A stretch of DNA of 64,000 nt from Chara braunii (GCA_003427395.1 BFEA01000378.1:82410-146409), one strand, 5' to 3'; counted from the stretch's first letter, positions 1 to 11,211 are shown. The notes: a model not told the origin generated them from the sequence alone. Numbers and translations: made by a program.

Positions 1-1400
1 ATACACATGAGACCAGATAGTCGTGACCTCGAACCAAAAGCAGAATTGCAGCACGAGTTCCACCAAATAAGAGCACAGCAAAAGCTTATAAGTGACAATG
101 TTGGAATAGTCTCATCATCATCAACAAAGAACCAATGCCAACATCCTATCTGGCGCTCTGCGCCCAGACTACAAATGGCAGATCCTATCTAGCCTACCTA
201 CAATGCCGCTGGTGGCGTCAACAGCTCCTCGACGTACGAGCAGATCTCGGCCAATGCCGTTCGCCTCAAGCACCAGGTATGTCTCTCGTATCACTCACAA
301 CCTCGATCCCCCACTCACAGATGTCACATGCACCCAAGGACCACTATGCACCCCATCCAGCATAGTGCAGCGCAGCTCGGCTATGGCTGCCTGCTCATCC
401 AGCTCGCCCGTGAGCACGTGAGCGCTGGCCAGCGTTTAGCGCAGCAGCGCTTGCGCAGCATGAAGCCAGTGCCCGAATGCCGAATGCGGGGGCAGGCCCT
501 TTCCTATATGGAAGTGCCCTGCCAGCTGTGTGTGGCCAGGCTGTGCTGGGCCTCGGCCCAGAAGCTTCCGGTAGGCCCCGAGAGGCTGAGCCCCGGTCCT
601 AACGAATGAGGCCCAGGGCCTGTGACGGTTGCTTGTGCCCAACTGCCCGCAGCCTGGGTTCGGCCCATGTTGTGTATCTGGCCGAGGGCCTGCCTCAGTT
701 GCATACGAAAAAGGCAGCCAGGGCCTGGGCGCTCTCAACCAACTGGCGCTGCGCAACTGCCTGAATTTTCCCCAGTTGCGTGGTAGCCTGAAAATAGGCC
801 TTGTGGCCTTGGTCGGGCCTGCCTTCACTTAGGACGGCCGACGGTGCTGCTTGCAGGGTCAAAGGGGATCATCGGGGCCTTATGCCTCGCACAAAAATAG
901 TATTAATTGATTCTTTTTCAATTTTTTATTCGGAAACATGTTAGAATTATTACTTCTTTTTCAACACTTCTTCGTAATTCTTTTTCAAATATTTCTTTGT
1001 AATTCGCAAATACTTTAGAATCAATCAATTCTTTCTCAACATTTCTTTTTTTGAAATTCGAAATGCTTTTTCATTAGGTCTTTTTTGAAAATTTTGTCAT
1101 TCGTTCGAAGTAATTAATTCTTTTTTTTATATATTTGAAATTTATTTTCCAAATTTCTCTTGAAATACATCATGATCAATTAATTCCTTTTCGCCACTCT
1201 TTTTCAATTTTTTTTTTTTATATATTCGGAAGTATTGTTTTTTTTTTTTGTTATTCAAAACTCCTTAATTAATTCACGACTGAATTAATACCTTTATTCG
1301 GAATTAATCACCCTTTTTCAAAATTTTAACATCTTCTTTTTGTAAAATTCCTGCAAAATACCTTTTTGAATTTCACTAATTATTCTTAGTAAAAATTCAA
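1..1400. other. Intergenic stretch without a recognised gene
   Basis: The first ~840 bases are GC-rich and hold only short overlapping open frames in several phases, none resembling a known family. From about 895 the base composition changes abruptly to very AT-rich DNA with recurring T-runs and an 'aattctttttc'-like motif. This could be 5' leader or LTR sequence of the gypsy element whose gag starts just downstream, but no primer site or LTR boundary is visible. Confidence 0.5.
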
Positions 1401-1415
1401 TTAATTCTTTGTTGT

Positions 1416-2515
1416 GTGAAAAAAACCTCCAACCTCCCCTCGGGCATGCCACGGCAAACCAAGAGCTTTGAGCGCGCCGCTGCTACCGCCGCCACAGCTG
1501 CCTCCACCTCATCACCGCCTGCTTCTCCAGCAACCGCCACCAACCCGGCCATTTCCTTCGCTATGGCCGAGGAATCCAGCATCAATATGTCCTCCATCAA
1601 CACCGGTCCGTCGATAGCCTCCGTCGTGAACTCATTGGTCAACAGGCTGCCACCCATGTGGTCCCCACTGACACTTCCACCCTCCTCTCCCTCATGACCA
1701 CCCTCGACTCCCTCCAAGCATCCCTCTCCGACCTTTCCCAATAGATAACCACCGTCGACAAGAGGCCTCCCCCGCCATCCAGATCATCACCACCATGTCC
1801 TCCCGCCCCCCCCCACCTCGGGTTCCACCATCCTTCCCCTATCCTCAGCCTCCACATCAACCGCCCTCTCCGCTAGCACGTCATCCACACCCCGGCCCTC
1901 ATCCACCACCACCTCCACCACCACCTCCACCACGGTCATCCCACCGCCCAAGACGATGATCCCCGCCGTCACACATTCGTCGACCATTCCCCAAGTTAAA
2001 ACCTCTCTCGACTTCATCCACTATCACCTCGACCCTCCCCACCTATACGCAAATCACTTCCACACCACGAGCCCTGCTCCCCGTTCTTCCAATACTTCCT
2101 CCGTTCGCACTCCTCCCGACCTACCCCACCACCGATTTCACCCGGGTACCGTCCTCCTCACCCAAACTTGATTTCAACACCCTCGCCGCCCCAACATCCT
2201 TAACGGGTAGCATTCCCCTGTCCTTTCGATCAATGGACATCCCCCCATTCACCGGCCTTCCACATGAGGACGTCTTCGTCTTCCTCAGCAAACTCTACGA
2301 TGCCTTCTCCCTCCACAACGTCCCTGTCACACACTGGCTCCCTATTGCTAGCACCAGGTTACAGGAGGGCGCGCTCGTTGGTGGTACACCGAACGAGATA
2401 ACCACCAACAAGCAAACACGGAACCCCATTCCTTCCTCGAGTGGGCCAACCTCATCACCTTCGCATTCCTACCGCAAAAGACGGTCGATGGCTACTTTGA
2501 GCAACTATGTCGCCT
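1416..2515 (+). pseudogene. gag: E1 gag, 5' part (Ty3/gypsy), interrupted
   Basis: The reading frame from about 1446 gives an Ala/Ser/Thr-rich, low-complexity N-terminus. After several phase changes, the segment from 2233 (starting MDIPPFTGLPHEDVFVFLSK) looks like the capsid start of plant Ty3/gypsy Gag, where a 'F.G....D...FL..L...F' pattern is usual. The frame runs to a DGYFEQLCRL-like string and is then lost, because unrelated DNA begins. The same EQLCRL string reappears at 5459 and continues into more Gag, so this is one gag gene split by an insertion. Gag packages the element's RNA in a cytoplasmic particle. Frame breaks make it non-functional. Confidence 0.6.
2499..2515 (+). repeat. Left target-site duplication of the poly(A) insertion
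   Basis: A 17-base stretch of gag (gagcaactatgtcgcct) recurs at 5459-5475 with 14 of 17 identities, immediately after the poly(A) run. A long target duplication plus a 3' poly(A) tail is the signature of LINE-type target-primed insertion. The mismatches imply an old event, or gag-codon drift. Confidence 0.6.
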
Positions 2516-3569
2516 ATGACGCGAGGTTCCGTTGGTTTTGTTTGGTGTGGCCATTGATGCTTCGGCTGAGGGTTCTACCAGCCTCGATAGCATAGGTGGG
2601 CAATTTTTTTTTTTCCTCACCCTCGACCCAACCCCCCCAAATTTGTTTTTTCCCCATCCACCCGGCCCAATAATTTTCTTTTTTACTTTTAGACAACCCC
2701 ACCCACCCAAAATATTTTTTGAAATTTCAGCCCCACGCCCGGTCCGCCCGTGACCCGAAAAAAGCCCTCACCGACACCCGCCCGCACCCGTAAGAGTATC
2801 ATCACCCGCCCACGTCCAATACCTAAATTTTCTTCACCCGCACCCACCCGCCTCAGCCCGCGCCTGCCCACGCCAGTCCCTTACACCATCACGATTTCAT
2901 CTGCAACATAGCATTGCAACAACGACATCTAAAATCCTATTATTAAACCAACGGCAACATCAACAATGCGACTCAAACTTCTCAAAGGAAAATATTTCAA
3001 GATTTTTTTTTTCGCCCAGGGGCAGCTGCACTGCTTTCGCACCGGCGTTACTTCATCAGGGGACCTGGTCAACTGAATCAGACATTTTTTTCTTTGGCTC
3101 TCAACCTCAAGCCCGACGTACTACACAAAGGGGGGTGGGGTGGGGAGGGGGGATTGCATAATTTTTGGGTCATCCTGGGTCTATGAGTTGGGTGACCCAG
3201 GCCAAGCCATCACCCGCCTGCCACCCACCCAGCGGGTGACCCAGGTCAAATCTTCACCCGCCCGTCACCTAGAAAGGCATTCTGGCTGCGCCCGCCCATA
3301 ACCCACCCAAGACAGCTCATGTAGACCTAAATCCGACCCATCACCCTGTGGGTCGGGTGGTTGCGGCTCTGGGCGCCCAGTGCCCAGCTCTGCTTGATAA
3401 CCTAGGCTGAAGAGGTCTCGTGCTCCGTGCTTCGTTTAGGTGGTGTCGCGGGTTGACACTCTAGAAGAAGGGGAGGCTGTCGGGGTGATTAGGATAGTCT
3501 TCATGAGATCTTGGGCATGGTAGTGGCCCTGCTCCTGCGCGAATCTAGTGGAGGTTGGTTCGGCAGCCT

Positions 3570-3714
3570 GGACAGAAAGTGAGGAGCATCTTCTTATGCG
3601 GAGTGGGAGGAAGGAGGCTTGTTACAAGCTGGAGCGTCAAACGGACAGAAAGTGAGGAGCATCTTCTTATGCGGAGTGGGAGGAAGGAGGCTTGTTACAA
3701 GCTGGAGCGTCAAA
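3570..3714 (+). repeat. 73-bp tandem duplication
   Basis: A block starting ggacagaaagtgaggagcat is present twice in direct order with a 73-base period and almost no differences. This indicates a recent local duplication inside the poly(A)-tailed insertion. Confidence 0.85.
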
Positions 3715-4013
3715 AAGAGCTGGCGGTTTCAAGCGTTCGTTTGAGCTGGTTCACCAGTTAAAGACACGAAAGCAGGTAGCGGTGCAACAATGACAGTGGC
3801 AATGGAGCAAGAGAATTTTGTGCGAACGTGTGTGGCGCTCTTCGCATGGGCTGCCTTTTCAAATTGATTTTGCTGAATTTAATTTTGCATCTTCTAATTT
3901 TCTATATTCTTGCTCTAATCTAGTACTTACACAATTATAAACTCGACTTCTCAAATTTGCAAAATAAACTCACAATATATCTTCTATTTTCTAATCAGCC
4001 AAATTCTCATCTT

Positions 4014-4225
4014 CATGTGCACACATACACACATATCCTTGAATTTCGATTATAATTTCTAAAAGTCCCAAGTAAAGTATTCGCATCTACATGTACACAC
4101 ATACACACAAACATATATCATCCATTCTGAATCGCCAGCATAATTCGTAGGGTTCTGTTCTATAACTACGTAGCCTTGAATTTAGACTATAATTTCTAAA
4201 AGTCTCAAGTAAAGTTCTATCATGA
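4014..4225 (+). repeat. Imperfect duplication in AT-rich DNA
   Basis: Two strings recur: 'tgtacacacatacacaca' and 'ccttgaattt.gattataatttctaaaagtc.caagtaaagt'. They form an imperfect tandem/interleaved duplication. No coding potential is seen. Confidence 0.6.
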
Positions 4226-5458
4226 TTTTCTAATCTTGGAACCCAAAAACTTCGGAATTGCTTCTTTTAAATTGGTGATACGTGCACATGGTGGGAGCTG
4301 CCAAAAGTTGATTGGCGCAAGGGGCAGGGGAATAATTGTAATAGTTTTACTACTGCCCTGCGCTTTCTTCAGTGGGTTGTTCTTAAAGATATAGGCCCTG
4401 TAGGGTGTTTTCGGGGGTTATTGCATACTTTTGAAAAGGCCTTGCTTTTCCAAATTGTGATCGACATTTTGGTAAGTGTGTCATTAATAACTGTAGTCGG
4501 CTGGATCGGATCGTTTCCGGAGTGCTGAACGGTAAGAAGAGGTTGGGGGGAGCTTTATCTTGCAGGGGCATCACAAGGTGGGGGGTGAATGTCTCAAAGA
4601 GGGTAGGGGCGGAGTAGGGGGTTGCCCTATTCTGGGGCAGGGGCTGGTGTGTGGGTCAACATCAGTCCCAACGAAGGTAGAAATGGGCAAGGGGTGGGAG
4701 GGCATGCTTTAGGTGGGAACTGCGTGCTCCTAGGGAAAGCAGGGTAGAGGGTTGGTCCTATGTTGGGGCTGAGGGAGAGCGGGAGATTTCGCCTCGGCGG
4801 AGGCAGTATAGGGCTGAGGGGGGAGGGGTAGAGGGAGGGAGGGGCGATCTCTCTCGAAGACTCCTAACATCCAGTTTAGTATTTCTTTCCATTTGGTTCG
4901 CCTCTCGAGGAGGTTGTAGGAATAGGTGATGTCTGGCAAGTCATCCTTGATCCTGCGAAGGGTGGTCGAAAATTCGGTGGCCCTCGAAGACCGATGCTGG
5001 AGCAACGCTGGCCGGAGCCAGAGCCAGGTGGCACAAGTCTGTGACCTAGCTTAGTGGGGGCGTGAGGCCTGGTAGAGAGATTTGGGAGGTTGTTTGCGGG
5101 GGCCTGAAGCAATGTTGGCCAGTGCTGGAGCAAGGCGGTGCACTCTGTAACCTAGCGTGATGGGAGCATGAGGCCTGGAAGAGCTTCGGTTCGTGCTGAA
5201 AACAGCCATGCTGGTGGTGGTCGAAGGTGGATTGAATAGGTTTCACCTATTTGATTCGTGGTTGGGTGGCTTGTTGACACACGTCTTCTGAATGTTTCTA
5301 AGTTCTTTCCTTTTTTTCAATTGTTCTTAGCCGAAGTCGGGTAATGGCCCCGGTAGCTCATTTTTGTATTCTGATAAGGGACGCTGGGCCCGGTTCCTAG
5401 CCGTGTTGCTCCCCACGAATAGATTGGAGCATCGTCTCAAAAAAAAAAAAAAAAAAGA

Positions 5459-6110
5459 GAACAACTTTGTCGTCTTCGGCAGAATAGCCCGACCGACCGT
5501 TTTGTCCAATACGTCCGTGCGTTGCGGCAACACATCCCCATCGACTACGTCAGTGATGCCGCATTCATCTCCCGCTTCATACGGGGATGCTGCAAGGACC
5601 TCGCCACGTCCCTCGTTCACGACCACCCAATGTCCCTCTCCGATCTCTTCAACCGCGCCATTCACTTAGACAAATTCCTCACCTTGTACAAGGACGCACT
5701 CACATCCGCCCCACACTGCCCACGATTTCTTCATAACATCACCGACGAAACCTCTCTCTCTGCCTCCGGACAAGTTCTTCGCACTCGACCCCGACGCCCT
5801 CTCCGATCCACTAGACACCACATCACTCTCCTTCGACGAACTCTTTGCCATCCACCCTATGAGGATGGAAAAGAGAGAACACACCAGCCGTCCCCCTATC
5901 AACACCCACCCAACCCGTCTCACGAAACTCACGTCGGAGGAGCGAACCTACATCCATGCTAAGAAGGGTGGATGTTTTTGGTGCCGACAGTTAGGACATC
6001 AACATACAAGCTGTCCAAATACCAGACAGTTCACACGTCAGGGACCCAGGTCTGCGGCCCCCCAACCCGCCGCTTCCTCATCTGCCAGTCTCGGCCCCTC
6101 CTCCACTTGA
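5459..6110 (+). pseudogene. gag: E1 gag, 3' part with CCHC zinc knuckle
   Basis: Gag resumes after the insertion with an alpha-helical capsid-like segment (frame starting near 5522, RQHIPIDYVSDAAFISRFIRG). It ends in a nucleocapsid zinc knuckle of the form C-x2-C-x4-H-x4-C (CFWCRQLGHQHTSC, 5973-6014). The knuckle binds genomic RNA during particle assembly. The capsid and knuckle segments are in different phases (frames starting 5522 and 5859), so at least one frameshift lies between them. The protease frame follows within ~180 bases, the usual gag-pol order. Confidence 0.75.
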
Positions 6111-6286
6111 ACACTGTCCCCATGATCACCACGAACCCGCCCCGGCATCGACGACTAGTCTGTCGACCATCCTGTCGGTGACGACCTCTACCCCATCGAT
6201 GGCCCAGTTGGCATCAACAATTCGTCTGCTCCCCCCTCGCCCTGGTGACGGACCTCCCACCGGACGATCCCTAGGCAGCGCAACCC

Positions 6287-6916
6287 ATGTCGCCTAACGC
6301 CTCTCCCACTGGTACATGTTCCTCTACCCTTCTCCCAAATCCATCCTCCGTCACCTTCTCTGATGTTGTTGAGGAACAAGCCCGACACGTTCGGCTTGTC
6401 AGAATAGGCACAAAACAAAGCCGCCTTAACGCCATCATCTCCACCGCCTACTCATCCCACTTCCACCTCAAGTTTATCGCCGCCACCCTTGGTGCGTCTA
6501 CAACCAAGTTTCGGGCCCTCCTTGACATTGGAGCTACCGACAACTTTATCACCGACGCATGTGTCCGAAAAGTCGGTCTCACCTCTACTAGTTACGACTC
6601 CCCGATTACCATTCGTCTTAGGGACAAAGCCATCGCCGTTGTAGTAGACTGCACAATTCCCCAGACCACCATGATTGTCGGAACCCTTCGCAGTGAGGTC
6701 TCATTCGATGTCATGCACTTGATGTGCGACATCGTTTTGGCAAAACCTTGGCTGGACCACTACATGCCATACGCATTCCACCCCAACTTCCACCTCACCA
6801 ACCCTGCTGACACACCCATTGACATCCCCCATTTCCCCCACTCTACCTCCCAAAGCTTCGTCACTCCCCACCAGTTTCTCGACATGGCCTGTCACAACCC
6901 CGACTCCGCCTGCTAG
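6287..6916 (+). pseudogene. E1 aspartic protease region (Ty3/gypsy)
   Basis: This 209-residue frame contains a retropepsin-like active-site string, FRALLDIGATDNFITD, near residues 78-93. That matches the plant gypsy pattern 'ALLDSGATHNFI', but the usual D-S/T-G triad reads D-I-G. Downstream come the expected beta-strand motif (SFDVMHLMCDIVLAKPWLDH, in place of the more usual 'DVILGMDWL') and a spacer to RT. The protease would cut the Gag-Pol polyprotein. The changed triad and the stop at its end suggest decay. Confidence 0.7.
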
Positions 6917-6949
6917 TGCCTTGTCCGTGCTCACGAATGTCTCGAGGAC

Positions 6950-7440
6950 TTGCTATCTACGAACAAACCCGATCAAGCTTCCCCCTCCGACCCCGCCCTC
7001 ACCTCCATCCTCAACGAGTTCACAATTGTTTTTCTCAAGTCCTTGCCTGTCGGATTACCCTCGGATTGTGGTGTATCTCATACCATTGATGTGGAAATGG
7101 ACCACTCTGCGCCATGCCGCCCTCCATACCAACTCACCGTCCTAAAAGCTGAAGAAATGAAGCTCCAACTCAATGAACTCCTTGGAAAAGGATTCATTAA
7201 GCCAAGCTCCTCCCCCTTCGGTACAAGCTGCCTTTTTGTAAAGAAAGGCGGAACCTCAGAACTAAGGCTGTGCACAGACTACCTACCGCCTTGACTCGGA
7301 TTATGGTCAAGAACAAATACCCCCTACCTCGGGTCTCCAAGCTTCTTGATCACCTCCGTGGAGCCAAATATTTTACCAAGTTTGACCTTTGCAGTGGCTT
7401 TCATCAGATCCGTATCTGCGAGGAAGACACCCACAAGACC
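6950..7440 (+). pseudogene. E1 reverse transcriptase, N-terminal fragment
   Basis: The fragment reads through the conserved RT entry motifs of gypsy elements: GFIKPSSSPFGTSCLFVKK (fingers), LRLCTDY, then a frameshift at about 7290, then NKYPLPRVSKLLDHLRGA and FTKFDLCSGFHQIRI with the first catalytic Asp in FDL. After HKTA the sequence jumps straight into integrase. The second half of RT (the YxDD box), all of RNase H and the integrase zinc domain are missing. This is an internal deletion derivative that cannot encode a functional polymerase. Confidence 0.85.
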
Positions 7441-7981
7441 GCTGGCAGTCCATCTGTATGGACTTCGTCTGCGGTCTCCCCAAGACTGACGGCGGCCATG
7501 ACTCTATCTATGTCATCGTTTGTCGCTTGACCAAACGGGCGCACTTCATTCCTTGCATTACTTCGCACAACGCCGAAGACGTTGCCACTCTCTACTTCAA
7601 TCATGTCACACGCCATCACGGCCTCCTGAGAGCATCATCAGCGACCGTGATCCCCGCTTCCTCTCACAATTCTGGAAACACCTCTTCAAAGCATATGGAA
7701 CCACGCTTAAGTATGGCACTGCATTCCACCCCCAGACTGATGGACAAACTGAGAAGATAAACGATACTCTCCAAAGAATCCTGCGGGAGTTTTGTCATCC
7801 ACACCAACACGACTCAGACCAGTTGCTCACAGCCGCCAAAATCGCCTACGACAACGCCGTCTGTCCCTCCACTGGCATGTTCCCATTCTACCTGGACCTT
7901 GGCTACCATCCTTGCTTGCCCTCTGACTTCTTGCTTCTTTCACAACGTAACCCCTCCAACCCCTGCCCTTCTCTCAATTAA
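7441..7981 (+). pseudogene. E1 integrase catalytic core (fragmented)
   Basis: The segment begins at WQSICMDFVCGLPKTDGG, with the first DDE Asp in MDF. It continues through IYVIVCRLTKRAHFIPC and the second Asp in ISDRDPRF, then FHPQTDGQTEKINDTLQRIL with the catalytic Glu. At least one frameshift, near 7620-7630, separates the first Asp from the second. The usual downstream motif AYDNAVCPSTGMFPFYLDLGYHP is present. Integrase inserts element cDNA into chromosomes. The motif set is complete, but the frame is not. Confidence 0.85.
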
Positions 7982-7993
7982 TGGGTAGCAACA

Positions 7994-8545
7994 ATGAACA
8001 GACTCCTCCGAGAAGTCACCGAAACCCTTGAACAAACACAAGAACAACAAGCCAACAAGACCAACAAACACAGATGTGACATAACATTCAAAGTAGGGGA
8101 CAAAGTCTGGTTCTCCGCCAAACGCTTTGAACCTGAACACGGCTTGTCCAAGAAACTCTCGAACAAATGGCTCGGACCCTTCCCCATCATTGAACAAACC
8201 TCCCATGTCAATTACAAGCTCCGACTCCCTCCTGACATTAGTCTTGTCCACCCTGTCTTCCACGTAGAATACCGTAAAGAATATCATGAAAACCCACCCC
8301 AATTCGCTGACCTCCCATATCCTAGACCTCCACCAATCATGTTACCCACAGGCCCTGAATTCGTCGTCAAAGCCATCATAGGACGAAGAACTACTCCGGT
8401 ATCTGACCACCCTGAACCAATCACAGAATACAAAGTTAAAGGGACAGGATACCTCGACGAAGAATCTACATGGGAACCTCTTGCTAGCCTTAAGAATGCC
8501 ATGAAACTTGTTCGCGCCTATGTTCGCACCCATCCTATATCCTAG
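7994..8545 (+). CDS. E1 integrase C-terminus with chromodomain
   Basis: A 183-residue open frame. Residues ~30-100 form the SH3-like integrase tail of gypsy elements (VGDKVWFSAKRF, LSNKWLGPFPI, LRLPPDISLVHPVFHVEYRK). Residues ~125-175 form a chromodomain (ITEYKVKGTGYLDEESTWEP, with the aromatic/acidic pattern of the fold). This domain architecture places E1 in the chromovirus branch, where the chromodomain is thought to guide insertion by binding modified histone tails. The reading frame is intact, but upstream pol is deleted, so it is a relic. The ATG is simply the first in the open frame. Confidence 0.85.
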   Translation: MNRLLREVTETLEQTQEQQANKTNKHRCDITFKVGDKVWFSAKRFEPEHGLSKKLSNKWLGPFPIIEQTSHVNYKLRLPPDISLVHPVFHVEYRKEYHENPPQFADLPYPRPPPIMLPTGPEFVVKAIIGRRTTPVSDHPEPITEYKVKGTGYLDEESTWEPLASLKNAMKLVRAYVRTHPIS

Positions 8546-9154
8546 CTACTCGCTATGCCTAAACTCTGCCTAAACCTTGCCTAAACCCTGCCTCCCTGCA
8601 CTACACACATCCCCTGTACCCAGCAAAACCCTTGCCCCTCGACCTCCCTCTGTCTGATCCGCTCTTGCCTCCGTCTCGCCCCGTTCTCCCATCTGTCCTC
8701 TGCCACATCTCTGTCCCTCTTGTCCAAGTCCTACATGTGGCCCCTGCGCGTCGCCAGCGATAACGGATCTAATGGCAAGCGCACAAGGATGATGGCATGC
8801 TCCAGCTCGGTACGAGGAGATAAGACAGCTGGTTGGCCACCATGCTGTTCCCTTTGGCCGGCACCTTGGACTCGCAGACTTCTGGAGCAGCACCTCTGAA
8901 ATGGACATCAAGATCAGTCTGCGACCTGCAATCCGGGTCAGACCTCGTCATCAGATCGTGTACCGGACACAACCTGCTACTGGGACAATCAAGCTGAAGT
9001 CCTCGCCGTCTACATCACAGAACTGCTGAAGACTGCTTCATCACCAACACCTCTTCGACACCGTCCAAGACCTTCCTCAAGACATTTTGTTTTGCTTTTG
9101 ACACCTTGTTACAGACCTGACAATTTTTTTTTTTCTCAAACCTGACAACCTATA

Positions 9155-9440
9155 ACCCTGTAGAACACCAATAGGACTGCCCTGTTACTTGTAGAACCTC
9201 AATTGGATTACCCTGTTGCCTGAACATTGCTACCATCACCCTTGTAGAACCTCAATAGGATTACTCTGTTACTTGAGCATTGATTCCCTCATTCCTGTAG
9301 AACCCCAGTAGTATTAGCCTGTTACTTTAGCATTGATTCCCTCATCCCTGTAGAACCTCAATAGTATTACCCTGTTCCTTCAGCATAGATTCCCTCATCC
9401 CTGTAGAACCGCAATAGGATTACCCTGCTACTTGCATTAC
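9155..9440 (+). repeat. ~55-bp minisatellite in E1 3' untranslated region
   Basis: The unit 'cctgtagaacctcaataggattaccctgtt..' occurs about six times in direct order. Spacing is ~40 bases for the first units and ~53-55 for the later ones. It lies between the chromodomain stop codon and the polypurine tract, so it belongs to the element's 3' untranslated region. The 600 bases before it (8546-9154) contain no recognised gene. Confidence 0.85.
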
Positions 9441-9530
9441 TCCCCTTTTCCTTTTCTGCCCAGTGATCGGCCCCATCCTGTCCTTCAGAGTTGTTCAATA
9501 GGTCTTTGGCAGCCGGGGCGTTGCCTTCCA

Positions 9531-9544
9531 GTGGGAGGGGATAG
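9531..9544 (+). promoter_or_regulatory. Polypurine tract of E1
   Basis: The purine-rich string agtgggaggggatag lies directly before a TGTTATGG LTR-type start. It is in the position where plus-strand DNA synthesis is primed in LTR retrotransposons. Confidence 0.6.
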
Positions 9545-10680
9545 TGTTATGGACTCAGCCAGGGCTCGATCCCTGGTCCGCGGGTTACCACCCCCACTAG
9601 GCTGCTGTTTCATTTTTGAGTCTCTGATCTCCGGCCCCTGACTGTTGGCTCCCTCTGCAGTTGGCGCCCGTTTTCAAATCCCTCTGGCACTTTCGGATTT
9701 CGATACTTGGCGCCATCCGGCATTCTGGCGCCCAGGCTCAGACCTTCGATTTTGAGTTCAGCCCCGAGGCAAATTGCACTTCTGCCCGCGGGACTCAACT
9801 TGAGTCCGGTACTTAAGACTGGACTCAAGCTGAGTTCGGGCATTCAGTTTTCGGCCTCAGTGCTTGTGCTTCAGTGTGACTTGCTGCGACATTGTGTTCG
9901 GAATCCAAGATTGCGACTTTGCCACTTTGTGTCTGCGTCCGTCGATTCGTGTCGAATCTGCGTCGAGTCGAGTGAGCGTGTGTGTGTGCTCGCACTCTCC
10001 CTCTCTCTCCTAGTCTCGCTGCTCTGCCTCAGCCCCATCACACCCAGGGCCGTCCCGTAGGGTAGGATGTAGGGTCTAGAGGCCGAAGTGTCGTAGGTCG
10101 GTAGGTGTCGGTACCCAAGTGTCATTGGTCGGTAGGAGTCCGTTCGGTACCTGACAAGAAAAGTCCAGAAGCGTCCAGTCCAGTCTTGACAGTCCCGAGT
10201 CCAATTTTGCAGCATGTCCCAGGAATTTCCGGAAGCTACCTGACCGACAAAATGTTTGCAGCAGACAGGCCGCGACTGACCGGTACCAGTCTGAAGCAGG
10301 CCAAGTCAAGTCAAGCCCAGCAAAGCCAAGTCCTATGTTTAGCTGCTACAGTGCAGCGGCTCATCACTTGTTTAGCTGTGGAAGCGCTGCTGCTGCTTGT
10401 GCGTTAAGGCAACTTGTGCACTGTGCGCCCGAAGAAGAAGAGGGCGCTTGAGAGATTTTCCATAGCTAGGCTAGCGGTAGAGCAGGAGGACGGCGGCCAT
10501 AGCCACCAAGGTGTAAGCTACCTGAGTGGGTGTATCCAGGGTAACGATCTTGGGTGGAGAGAAGAGAGAGAGTGAGGCAGAGCGAGTCAAGTCAGAGAGA
10601 GAGGAGAGGGGAGAAGCCATAGCCGCTATCTGGTTGAGATCCGTTGTGCGTGTGTGTGCGGCAAAGCCGCTGGATTCAAA
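9545..10680 (+). mobile_element. Putative 3' LTR of E1 (right end unassigned)
   Basis: It starts TGTTATGGACTCAGCC immediately after a polypurine tract. The matching 5' LTR would lie before the window, so the right boundary cannot be fixed by comparison. The region holds only short overlapping frames and a purine-rich 'gagagaga' segment near 10560-10615. The given end is a rough guess. Confidence 0.4.
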
Positions 10681-10827
10681 CATTCCTGTATATTGATAAT
10701 AATATTGGAGACGGCATCTTCAAGTGTTGATTGTATCTCGATCTGGTTTCTCATGTGTGAACTGTCATGTGAATGTTCATTGATGTATGCAAGGTTGAAA
10801 TTGACGAGTACTTGGCTGATTTCAGGT

Positions 10828-10898
10828 GGATTGGCTGAATGGTACCGCACATGTAACTGTTTGATGAACAGCTCACAAGTTCGAATCCTGGCGAATCA
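10828..10898 (+). tRNA. tRNA-like sequence, probably degenerate
   Basis: A 71-base segment has an A-box-like TGGCTGAATGG and a B-box-like GTTCGAATCC at normal tRNA spacing. It also has a clean anticodon-type hairpin (CTGT/ACAG enclosing TTGATGA, which would give anticodon GAU). The acceptor arms (GGATTGG / CGAATCA) pair at only five of seven positions, and the T-arm stem is poor. I therefore read it as a tRNA pseudogene or SINE head rather than a working gene. Confidence 0.35.
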
Positions 10899-11211
10899 GT
10901 CAGATGCATGCAATAATGGTAGGAACTGCACCTCTCTGAGGGGGCAAAAAAGGAGGGGAGGAATTATATGATCGATGGTGATGGGCGACCTGTTACGGTG
11001 GCATGGAGCTAACTATACTACTGAGAAATTTGGGAGAAAGGCCACAGGTTGTCAAGGAGTGCATGACACTGCATGTGAAATCCTAGCCCATCCTCAACTG
11101 CACAATCACATTGGCCTGATTCAGCGTGGTTCTGTCTGTTCGGTTTGTGAATTGGGGTTGGTCACTGTCGGTGACAATTGCCATTCTCCTCCTTTTCACA
11201 CACACAAACAG

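Larger units (their letters stand above)
2516..5458 (+). mobile_element. Poly(A)-tailed retroposed insertion in E1 gag
   Basis: About 2.9 kb of DNA unrelated to gag sits between two near-identical copies of a gag codon string and ends in an uninterrupted run of 18 A. No reverse transcriptase is readable inside, so it is a non-autonomous retroposed sequence, or a stack of insertions. Its first part (about 2600-3370) is C-rich with repeated 'cacccgcccg' and 'gggtcgggtg' strings. The middle is AT-rich and the last part GC-rich. No protein family is recognised in the short frames. The internal tandem duplications are listed separately. Confidence 0.5.

Noticed and set aside
436-828. Minus-strand 130-residue frame in GC-rich DNA
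   Set aside because: High GC lowers stop-codon frequency. Overlapping frames exist on both strands and none resembles a known family.
5327-5665. Minus-strand frame across the poly(A) run
   Set aside because: It reads a Phe run from the poly(A) and crosses a retroposition junction, so it is not a gene.
9155-9440. CRISPR-like array in E1
   Set aside because: Whole units including spacers are repeated, so it is a minisatellite.
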